From Cytophagaceae bacterium (lineage in GTDB: Bacteria; Bacteroidota; Bacteroidia; Cytophagales; Flexibacteraceae): 12,945 nt of DNA. Each line of letters begins with the position of its first letter. Position 1 is the stretch's first letter. A model generated the notes under the pieces. That model searched no databases and was not told where the DNA came from. It saw nothing but the letters and a program-made list of their open reading frames with translations. The stretch covers positions 1 through 12,945 of the forward strand of contig CANHWS010000076.1 in NCBI GenBank assembly GCA_947464365.1. The letters are read 5' to 3'. The position numbers and the translations under genes are program-made. Below, in pieces: positions 7,020 to 12,945 of the stretch.

Positions 7020-8545
7020 CACTCGATGGTTGCTGGTGGCTTGGAACTAATATCATAAACCACCCTATTGACCCCATGGACACGGTTGATGATGGCATTG
7101 GATACGTCTGCCAAAAACTCATAAGGCAAGTGGACCCAATCTGCCGTCATACCGTCAAGGCTCATGACTGCACGTAATGCAACCACTTGTTGGTAGGTAC
7201 GCTCGTCGCCCATAACACCAACACTGCGAGCATTGAGCAAGATTACCCCAGCCTGCCATACATCATCATACAGGCCCCGCTCCTTGAGCATCGAAATAAA
7301 AATATGGTCAGCCTCTTGCAATAAGGCAACCTTCTCAGGAGTCACATCGCCCAAAATCCTGATCGCAAGGCCAGGACCTGGAAAAGGGTGACGCCCTAAA
7401 AGTTGGTCATTGAGGCCCAGACTAGCACCCACCCGCCTTACCTCGTCCTTAAACAAGGTATTGAGCGGCTCCACGACCTTTAATGCCATGCGGTCTGGCA
7501 AACCGCCAACGTTATGGTGAGATTTGATGGTAGCAGATGGTCCCTTTACTGAAACAGATTCGATCACGTCAGGATAGATTGTACCCTGGCCTAACCAACC
7601 GACCGACGGCAAGGAATTGGCCTCTTTCTCGAAGACCTCGATGAAGGTTTTGCCGATGGCTTTACGCTTCTCCTCAGGGTCCTCAAGGCCTTTAAGGCTG
7701 GCGTAAAAGGCAGCTTTGGCATCCACGCCTTTAATGTTGAGGCCTAGGTGTTTGTAGCTATCCAGCACTTGCTCATATTCGCCTTTCCGCAAAAGGCCAT
7801 TATCGACAAAGATGCAATATAGGTTGGTGCCAATCGCTTGGTGAAGCAGTACAGCAGCCACCGAGCTATCGACCCCACCACTGAGGCCCATCACGACTTT
7901 GTCATTGCCTAGTTTAGCCTTCAGTCCATTGACGGTGCTTTCGACAAACTGGGCCGGAGTGAAATCTTGTGCACATCCAGCGATATCGACTACAAAGTTT
8001 TTGAGGATCTGGCTGCCCTGGGTGCTATGCGTTACCTCGGGGTGGAACTGGATACCATAAGTATCTTCTTGATCAAACTTAAAAGCAGCAACCTCTACAG
8101 ATTCGGTACTGCCAATTATGCTGGCCCCTTCTGGCAGAGCCACGATCGTATCACCATGTGACATCCAGACCTGCGAATTGGGGTCGATGCCCGCCAATAG
8201 GTTACTCTCTGCCCCAACCCTAGTCAAGTTGGCTCGGCCGTACTCACGCGTGTTTGAGGCCGCTACTTGGCCTCCAAAACGATTGGCAAGTAATTGAGCA
8301 CCGTAACAAATCCCTAAGATCGGGAACTTCCGGCGCAGCGTCTCCAACGGGATATTTGGCGCATCTGGCTCCCGGACCGAACAAGGACTCCCTGATAAAA
8401 TCACCCCCTTGGTAGTTGGCCAAATCTCTGGCAAGTTGTTGTAGGGGTAGATCTCACAATAGACATTAAGCTCGCGCACACGACGGGCAATGAGCTGAGT
8501 ATATTGCGAACCAAAATCGATAATGAGGATAGGAACCGAAGCCAT
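7013..8545 (-). CDS. guaA: GMP synthase (glutamine-hydrolysing)
   Basis: GuaA converts XMP to GMP with ATP and glutamine, in the cytoplasm. The 510 residues are the normal single-chain form. Domain 1 (about 6-190) is a class I glutamine amidotransferase with catalytic C80 (GICYG), H168 and E170 (FHPEV). Domain 2 (about 195-390) is the ATP pyrophosphatase with P-loop SGGVDSS at 222-228. The C-terminal dimerisation and XMP-binding domain contains GRHPFPGPGLAIR (384-396) and ends SKPPATIEWE, the typical terminus. The start MASVPILIIDFGSQYTQLIARR agrees with homologues. A TAnnTTTG box and a hairpin lie upstream (8593-8624). It is divergent from alkB and convergent with miaE. Confidence 0.98.
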   Translation of the reverse strand: MASVPILIIDFGSQYTQLIARRVRELNVYCEIYPYNNLPEIWPTTKGVILSGSPCSVREPDAPNIPLETLRRKFPILGICYGAQLLANRFGGQVAASNTREYGRANLTRVGAESNLLAGIDPNSQVWMSHGDTIVALPEGASIIGSTESVEVAAFKFDQEDTYGIQFHPEVTHSTQGSQILKNFVVDIAGCAQDFTPAQFVESTVNGLKAKLGNDKVVMGLSGGVDSSVAAVLLHQAIGTNLYCIFVDNGLLRKGEYEQVLDSYKHLGLNIKGVDAKAAFYASLKGLEDPEEKRKAIGKTFIEVFEKEANSLPSVGWLGQGTIYPDVIESVSVKGPSATIKSHHNVGGLPDRMALKVVEPLNTLFKDEVRRVGASLGLNDQLLGRHPFPGPGLAIRILGDVTPEKVALLQEADHIFISMLKERGLYDDVWQAGVILLNARSVGVMGDERTYQQVVALRAVMSLDGMTADWVHLPYEFLADVSNAIINRVHGVNRVVYDISSKPPATIEWE

Positions 8546-8592
8546 AGGTTGTCAGTGGAGGTGGCCTAAGGCAATACAAAGTCTATGCCTGA

Positions 8593-8609
8593 GACCAACC
8601 TGTTTGGTC
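8593..8609 (-). promoter_or_regulatory. Inverted repeat at the predicted start of the guaA transcript
   Basis: GACCAA (8593-8598) and TTGGTC (8604-8609) are perfect inverted arms separated by five bases. The element sits at the very beginning of the predicted guaA leader, just downstream of the -7 box. It could be an operator or a 5' stabilising hairpin in the message. It is too small to be a purine riboswitch. Confidence 0.3.
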
Positions 8610-8616
8610 AGTGCCA

Positions 8617-8624
8617 CAAAGGTA
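8617..8624 (-). promoter_or_regulatory. Candidate -7 box for guaA
   Basis: On the minus strand the bases are TACCTTTG, an exact TAnnTTTG match. The predicted transcription start is near 8610 and the leader about 65 bases. No TTG is found 17-23 bases upstream. The same eight bases, TACCTTTG, form the candidate box in front of hisA (9493-9500). Confidence 0.4.
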
Positions 8625-8773
8625 GCAGCAAACAAAAACCACCGAAGCCCAGACCTGATTTTATTGGCATTATTCTCCAACCCCAGGCTTATTTACTAGG
8701 TTTCATGTTGACAGTCCTGTGATTTAGGACGTAGGGATGTTCGAATCGATATTCAACTAAGCACTTTTACTAA

Positions 8774-9403
8774 ATGATGATTCCATTCGACAAGGCAGGT
8801 AGACCCATAGAACTAAATCTTGCCTTGGCTGAAGCCAGATACTGGCCGCATTTTTTGGATAGGTCAAATGCATGGCAGTTGCTCGAGCACCTAATTGCGA
8901 AAGTACCCTATCGCCAAGACAAGATTATGATGTTCGGCAGGCCAGTGTTGCAGCCTCGTTTAGTTTGTTGGATGGCAGACTCTGGGTTCAACCTTAAATA
9001 CTCTGGCCTAATAATGGAACCTACCCCCTGGGATCCGGAGGTATTGGTATTAAAGCAGCAAGTTGAAGCCTTAACGAATGCGACCTATAACAGTGTTCTG
9101 ATAAACTACTATCGTGATGGGCAGGATAGCATGGGTTGGCACGCCGACAATGAAAAAGAGCTCGGCCTCAACCCTATCATTGCCTCGGTAAGCCTAGGTG
9201 CCAGCCGAAAATTCTGTCTCAAACCCAACCAAAGCACTGACGGAAGCCCGACGCAGACAATATCACTGCTTTTGGAACACGGAAGCCTTTTATTAATGGG
9301 GCCAGGTGTGCAAAACCAATACAAACACCAGCTACCAAAAACTACTAAAACCTTGGGTACACGCATCAACCTAACTTTCCGAAAAATGCTGACTAGTGCC
9401 TAA
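8774..9403 (+). CDS. alkB: AlkB-type alkylated DNA repair dioxygenase (2OG/Fe(II))
   Basis: AlkB family enzymes use Fe(II), 2-oxoglutarate and O2 to remove methyl groups such as 1-methyladenine and 3-methylcytosine from DNA or RNA. The protein has 209 residues. The iron ligands are H123 and D125 (WHADNE) and H185 (YKHQLPK); R197 and R203 in TRINLTFR form the 2-oxoglutarate-binding end of the fold. The core NSVLINYYRDGQDSMGWHAD and the following IIASVSLGASRKF are closer in pattern to human ALKBH2/ALKBH3 and their bacterial relatives than to E. coli AlkB; that is judged by eye. Start may be M1 or M2. It is divergent from guaA (228-base gap) and followed 140 bases later by hisA; no ada-like gene or other repair gene is adjacent, so adaptive-response control is not indicated. 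Confidence 0.92.
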   Translation: MMIPFDKAGRPIELNLALAEARYWPHFLDRSNAWQLLEHLIAKVPYRQDKIMMFGRPVLQPRLVCWMADSGFNLKYSGLIMEPTPWDPEVLVLKQQVEALTNATYNSVLINYYRDGQDSMGWHADNEKELGLNPIIASVSLGASRKFCLKPNQSTDGSPTQTISLLLEHGSLLLMGPGVQNQYKHQLPKTTKTLGTRINLTFRKMLTSA

Positions 9404-9492
9404 AACTTTGATCCTTAGTAACTTCTGGAGCATTTTTTTTGTATCAGAATTATAGGGAAAGGGCGAGCGCTATTATAACTATCCGATCCTTG

Positions 9493-9500
9493 TACCTTTG
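9493..9500 (+). promoter_or_regulatory. Candidate -7 box for hisA
   Basis: TACCTTTG matches TAnnTTTG exactly. It implies a transcription start near 9507 and a leader of about 37 bases before the GTG at 9544. It lies inside the longest open frame (from TTG 9439), which argues that the upstream part of that frame is not translated. No TTG is present 17-23 bases upstream. Confidence 0.4.
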
Positions 9501-9543
9501 GCCAAAATTTTTCCTCAAAAGCAAACTAAGCCTCTCTCTGTCC

Positions 9544-10296
9544 GTGCCATCAAGATATAAATTTAGGGCAATCCCTTCGATAGATATCCTCAACAAGCGC
9601 GTCGTGAGGTTGCATCAAGGTGATTTTAGCAAACGACAATATTATCCAGATACCCCTTTGGAGGTAGCCAAACGGATTAAGAATGCTGGCCATAACTTCC
9701 TTCACATCGTTGACCTCGATGGAGCTAAGGCCCAAAAAGTCGAGAATCAGGATGTCATCAAGGCGATTGTAGAAGAAACAGGGCTATTTGTAGATTTTGG
9801 TGGCGGATTGCGTAGTACAAAAGATCTTGAATTAATCTTTGCTGCTGGGGCAAAACAAATCACGATAGGCACCATTGCAGTCACTGACCCAGTACTAGCT
9901 ACTAGCTGGCTTGACAAATACGGCCCCGATGCCATCATCCTTGGCGCAGATGTCAAAGAGGAATTCATTGCGATCAACGGATGGGTCGAGACTAGTCCAC
10001 ACCGCTGGATTGATTTCATCGGCCAGTGGCATAAGCGTGGTATCAAGTGGTTGATCAGCACGGATATATCCAAAGATGGCGCTATGGCTGGCCCGTCATA
10101 CGATCTGTACAAACAGATGATTGAGGCATTTCCGGATTTAGGGGTGATTGCAAGCGGAGGTATCAGCAACTACGCAGAAGTCAACAAATTAGCACAATGT
10201 GGCTTATCAGGTGTTGTGATCGGCAAAGCCATACACGAAGGCATGGTCAGCCTTGAGGGCTTAGCTCATTACAACCAACTCAAGAACAAGGCCTAA
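9544..10296 (+). CDS. hisA: ProFAR isomerase (1-(5-phosphoribosyl)-5-[(5-phosphoribosylamino)methylideneamino]imidazole-4-carboxamide isomerase)
   Basis: HisA catalyses the Amadori rearrangement of ProFAR to PRFAR, the fourth step of histidine synthesis counted from PRPP, in the cytoplasm. With the GTG start at 9544 the (beta/alpha)8 barrel has 250 residues, the normal length. The family N-terminus is IPSIDI with catalytic D14; the second acid is D136 (LGADVK) and the threonine that follows is T173 in STDISKDG. Phosphate-binding loops are DFGGGLRS (84-91) and ASGGIS near residue 200. The open frame extends 35 codons upstream to a TTG at 9439, but this extension is basic, without similarity to HisA, and contains a promoter box. 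GTG 9544 is the only plausible start near the conserved N-terminus; no ATG is available there. It runs convergently into hisIE with 21 bases between stops, although these genes usually sit in one operon. Confidence 0.93.
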   Translation: MPSRYKFRAIPSIDILNKRVVRLHQGDFSKRQYYPDTPLEVAKRIKNAGHNFLHIVDLDGAKAQKVENQDVIKAIVEETGLFVDFGGGLRSTKDLELIFAAGAKQITIGTIAVTDPVLATSWLDKYGPDAIILGADVKEEFIAINGWVETSPHRWIDFIGQWHKRGIKWLISTDISKDGAMAGPSYDLYKQMIEAFPDLGVIASGGISNYAEVNKLAQCGLSGVVIGKAIHEGMVSLEGLAHYNQLKNKA

Positions 10297-10317
10297 AAAG
10301 CTCTTACTGAAGCAATA

Positions 10318-10953
10318 CTATGGCTTAGTCTGGTGCCTATCGGACAAAACTTGGTCCACTGCCGCTAATGATTGTCCTTTGGCTCTCAGGAGCACAATAA
10401 GGTGATAAAGCAAGTCTGCACTTTCGGCCAAGAGGAGGTCCGGCTCGTCCCGCATGGCCTCAATCACGACCTCGACCCCTTCCTCCCCTACTTTCTGGGC
10501 CACTTTATGGATGCCTTTCTGGACCAGACGGGCAGTATAGGAACTGTTCGGGTCATTGGTCATGAGTTTTTCAGCCACGATTTGCTCTAGCTGATAAAGG
10601 AAATGACCTTTAGCCTCAGTGCCAAAACAAGAGACCGAACCCGTATGGCAGGTTGGTCCAATAGGGCGCACCATTATCAGGATGGCATCTTGGTCGCAGT
10701 CTAGGTGCCAGCTTACCAAGCTCAGGGTATGTCCACTCGTTTCGCCTTTGATCCAGAGGCGTTGTTTGCTCCGGCTGAAAAAGGTCACAACCTGTGTATC
10801 TAGGGTTTGTTGCCAGGCATCATCCGAAACATAACCCAACATCAGGACCTGCTGACTGATACTATCTTGGATGATAACAGGCACGAGACCGTCTTCGTAC
10901 TTGGCAAAATCTGGTTTGTGGTTTCGTTGTGTCAATTGCTCAGGCATTTGCAT
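10318..10953 (-). CDS. hisI: Bifunctional phosphoribosyl-AMP cyclohydrolase / phosphoribosyl-ATP pyrophosphatase
   Basis: A HisIE fusion of 211 residues catalysing steps two and three of histidine synthesis (PR-ATP to PR-AMP, then ring opening to ProFAR). The N-terminal cyclohydrolase (about 20-115) shows VLMLGYVSDDAW, SRSKQRLWIKGETSGH (60-75), the metal-binding DCDQD (D85, D87, D89) and zinc ligands C102, H103 and C109. The C-terminal pyrophosphatase (about 118-205) has the MazG-like pattern E157-E158-x2-E161 and E177-x2-D180 (ESADLLYH). It follows hisF on the same strand with a 39-base gap, so the two are probably co-transcribed. The start may be M1 or M3. Its product ProFAR is the substrate of HisA, whose gene is opposite. 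Confidence 0.96.
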   Translation of the reverse strand: MQMPEQLTQRNHKPDFAKYEDGLVPVIIQDSISQQVLMLGYVSDDAWQQTLDTQVVTFFSRSKQRLWIKGETSGHTLSLVSWHLDCDQDAILIMVRPIGPTCHTGSVSCFGTEAKGHFLYQLEQIVAEKLMTNDPNSSYTARLVQKGIHKVAQKVGEEGVEVVIEAMRDEPDLLLAESADLLYHLIVLLRAKGQSLAAVDQVLSDRHQTKP

Positions 10954-10992
10954 TGGTCGGATTCGAATAAAAGCACTAAGGGATAAAATTGG

Positions 10993-11763
10993 CTAGATCC
11001 TAACTGAGACACCTTTGTCTTTTAGGAACTTTTTAAGCTCCAGGATGGGGATGAGGTTGAAATGGAAAACACTGGCTGCCAAGGCTGCATCTGCCTTACC
11101 GTCACTGAAGACTTCTAAGAAATCAGCAGTGGTACCAGCCCCACCAGAGGCAATGACGGGGACAGATACCGCTTGGCTCACCTGAGCGGTAATAGGCAGA
11201 TCAAACCCTGCTTTAGTACCATCAGCATCCATACTGGTAAGCAGGATTTCGCCAGCTCCACGGTCGTTACATTCAATGGCCCAAGCTAATGTCTCTAAGG
11301 GCTCGAGTTTACGACCACCGGCACTATGCACTCGATGGCCCCCATTTACCGAACGGGTATCGATCGCCACCACCACACATTGGCTCCCGAAGGCCTTGGC
11401 AAGCTGATCAATCAGACTTGGGGACTTTATTGCGGCAGTGTTTATTGAGATTTTGTCTGCACCAGCGGATAGCAGACGGTCAACATCGGCCACGCAACTG
11501 ATACCACCTCCGACTGTCAACGGGATATTGAGATGTGCTGCAACACTCCGGACCGTGTCCAAGAAGGTATTACGACCTTCGATCGTGGCTGTGATGTCTA
11601 ACAACACTAATTCGTCAGCACCTAGACTAGCATAGCCCTTAGCCAACTCGAGTGGCGAACCCGCATAGGTCAGATTTTCGAAATTGATGCCTTTTACAGT
11701 CTGCCCATCCTTGATGTCGAGGCATGGAATGATGCGCTTGGCAAGAGATGTTGTCGTAGGCAT
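10993..11763 (-). CDS. hisF: Imidazole glycerol phosphate synthase cyclase subunit
   Basis: HisF uses ammonia supplied by HisH to convert PRFAR to imidazole glycerol phosphate and AICAR. The 256-residue (beta/alpha)8 barrel is of normal length. The N-terminus is LAKRIIPCLDIKDG with catalytic D16; the second catalytic aspartate is D135 (VAIDTR). Other family motifs are LLDITATIEGR (54-64), VGGGIS (84-89), SMDADGTKAGFD (177-188) and ASGGAGTT (205-212). It is the first of a probable hisF-hisIE pair. HisH, its glutaminase partner, is not in the window. The 101 bases upstream (11764-11864) separate it from the permease gene; I found no consensus promoter there, only single-mismatch boxes, so read-through from the permease gene is possible. 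Confidence 0.97.
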   Translation of the reverse strand: MPTTTSLAKRIIPCLDIKDGQTVKGINFENLTYAGSPLELAKGYASLGADELVLLDITATIEGRNTFLDTVRSVAAHLNIPLTVGGGISCVADVDRLLSAGADKISINTAAIKSPSLIDQLAKAFGSQCVVVAIDTRSVNGGHRVHSAGGRKLEPLETLAWAIECNDRGAGEILLTSMDADGTKAGFDLPITAQVSQAVSVPVIASGGAGTTADFLEVFSDGKADAALAASVFHFNLIPILELKKFLKDKGVSVRI

Positions 11764-11864
11764 TACAAATTATTGGCTGGGCGTCCTGCAAGTTTAGGGC
11801 TCCGACGGCACAACCCTACACCAACTGGGATGATTTTGTGCTGCGAAAGTCCATCATACCAGCA

Positions 11865-12945
11865 TTATTCGAACCGGAGGGCTTCGATCGGGTCTAGTTT
11901 ACTTGCCTTAACGGCTGGGTAAAACCCTGAAATGATTCCGACTACCACACAGATCATGAGGGCGATACCTATCCAGGCCCATGGGATGATAAAATGGCCT
12001 ACTTCCATCAATGAGGCGACTAAGTTACCGATGCCGATACCGAGGATCACACCACCTAGGCCTCCGAACAAACATATCACGATTGCCTCAATCAAGAATT
12101 GGAGCCTGATTAAGCCAGGTGTGGCACCCAAAGCTTTCCGAACGCCAATCTCACGGGTGCGCTCCGTAACGCTGACCAACATAATATTCATGAGACCGAT
12201 AGCAGCACCCAATAGAGTGATCAGCCCAATGATAAGGCCTGCGCTTCGGAGGGTACCAGTGATACTCTCCATACTTTCGCCAATAGACTCATTCCTGGTG
12301 ATTTCGAATGAGTCTGGTTTGCCTACTTTATCGCCTCTGACCAAACGCATCGAGCCTGTGGCCTCGCCGATTGCCTCTTCGAACTGGGCTGGGTTCTGGA
12401 CCATAGTCGTAATTTCGTACGTCAAGGATTTGTCTTGGCTCATCTGGTAGGCATTGCCGAGTGGTACCAACAACATCCTATCGGGACTCTGGCCAGACAT
12501 CATCCCGCCCGTGCCCTTCATGACACCAATCACCATGAACTGCTGGCCCATTGCTGTCACTGAGTTGTTAAGGGCAGATGACGAAGGGAATAATTTGTTA
12601 GCCATCTCCTCGCCTATAATGGCGACGTCGGCCTGGTACTCCACCTCAGTAGGGCTGAAGTTACGCCCCTCTTTTAAGTCGTAACTATGGCTAAGTAGGT
12701 AATTGGCATCAGTACCATAAACGGCGTTGTTGGGGTTAGTCTTCTGGCTACCGTGTTTGATCTCGGCATTCCAGCTAACACTGGTGCTAACACAGACCTC
12801 ATACTTGCCAGTCATAAGCTGTTGGTAGCGCAAAGCCTCACTCATCTTAATGTCATCATATTTGGCAGGAGCCACCCCATACCTTCGGCGTTTAGATTTC
12901 TGCCCCTTGTTGGCGATGTCAAAGGTCTTGCCCCCTAGGTCAGAC
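11865..12945 (-). CDS. MacB/FtsX-type ABC transporter permease, N-terminus beyond the right edge
   Basis: The last 359 residues of an inner-membrane ABC permease. The frame is open through the right edge; the GTG at 12875 is an internal valine, not the start, because the upstream codons (SDLGGKTFDIANKGQ, then basic residues) continue the MacB periplasmic domain. The visible part contains that periplasmic domain (about 1-225), then an FtsX domain with three membrane segments (about 234-259, 284-313 and 320-343). The cytoplasmic loop ERTREIGVRKALGA (261-274) is the family signature that contacts the ATPase, and the terminus GFYPAVKASKLDPIEALRFE is typical. The protein would lack its first membrane helix only because of the window edge. 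MacB-type systems export peptides, lipoproteins or small molecules; the substrate is unknown. No ATPase domain or gene is visible. hisF follows 101 bases downstream. Confidence 0.93.
   Translation of the reverse strand, partial: SDLGGKTFDIANKGQKSKRRRYGVAPAKYDDIKMSEALRYQQLMTGKYEVCVSTSVSWNAEIKHGSQKTNPNNAVYGTDANYLLSHSYDLKEGRNFSPTEVEYQADVAIIGEEMANKLFPSSSALNNSVTAMGQQFMVIGVMKGTGGMMSGQSPDRMLLVPLGNAYQMSQDKSLTYEITTMVQNPAQFEEAIGEATGSMRLVRGDKVGKPDSFEITRNESIGESMESITGTLRSAGLIIGLITLLGAAIGLMNIMLVSVTERTREIGVRKALGATPGLIRLQFLIEAIVICLFGGLGGVILGIGIGNLVASLMEVGHFIIPWAWIGIALMICVVVGIISGFYPAVKASKLDPIEALRFE

Noticed and set aside
8546..8773. Possible purine riboswitch upstream of guaA.
   Set aside because: Only a six-pair hairpin is visible; the conserved three-way junction and its loops are absent.
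9404..9440. Intrinsic terminator after alkB, suggested by the run of eight T at 9433-9440.
   Set aside because: No inverted repeat precedes the T run.
9747..10169. A 140-codon minus-strand open frame.
   Set aside because: It lies opposite hisA, whose catalytic motifs are clear; it is a shadow of that gene.
11932..12450. A 172-codon plus-strand open frame.
   Set aside because: It is antisense to the well-recognised FtsX/MacB permease and its product is low-complexity with no family pattern.
1..12945. CRISPR arrays, insertion sequences, tRNA or rRNA genes, phage genes.
   Set aside because: No regularly spaced repeats, transposase motifs, terminal inverted repeats or RNA gene patterns were seen on either strand.

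Overview
The window looks like a stretch of chromosome from an aerobic member of the Bacteroidota. This rests on several things: a ferredoxin of a type I know from that phylum, an outer-membrane porin that looks like the Bacteroidota 'putative porin' (Porin_10) family, a fused HisIE, a MORN/YwqK-type surface protein, start codons with no evident Shine-Dalgarno sequence, and several upstream regions carrying the Bacteroidota -7 promoter element TAnnTTTG. MiaE and AlkB both need molecular oxygen, which points to aerobic life. No genus can be named from the sequence alone. Almost everything reads as core or housekeeping chromosome; I see no insertion sequence, phage gene, CRISPR array, tRNA or rRNA.

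Left part (1-2820). A divergent promoter region lies between a gene leaving the left edge on the minus strand (only its signal-peptide-like N-terminus is visible, 1-106) and a plus-strand 2[4Fe-4S] ferredoxin (298-648) that ends in a strong intrinsic terminator (692-726). A minus-strand gene (796-2820) then encodes a secreted 674-residue protein with about 14 MORN-like repeats and a C-terminal part that looks like an outer-membrane barrel.

Middle part (2967-8545). lpxK (lipid A 4'-kinase), a Porin_10-type porin and miaE (tRNA ms2io6A hydroxylase) follow on the plus strand. miaE converges on guaA (GMP synthase, minus strand) with a 32-base gap. The MORN/barrel protein, LpxK and the porin all concern the outer membrane.

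Right part (8774-12945). alkB (alkylation repair dioxygenase) is divergent from guaA. It is followed by hisA on the plus strand, which runs head-on into hisIE and hisF on the minus strand. Together these three encode four consecutive activities in the middle of histidine synthesis (HisE, HisI, HisA, HisF), but hisA is inverted relative to its pathway partners. Upstream of hisF on the same strand is the C-terminal part of a MacB/FtsX-type ABC transporter permease, cut by the right edge.

I do not see a convincing undescribed system. The observations most worth a second look are the repeat-plus-barrel protein, the inverted hisA with a wrongly long default start, the truncated secreted gene at the left edge, and the recurrent TAnnTTTG boxes that help choose start codons.
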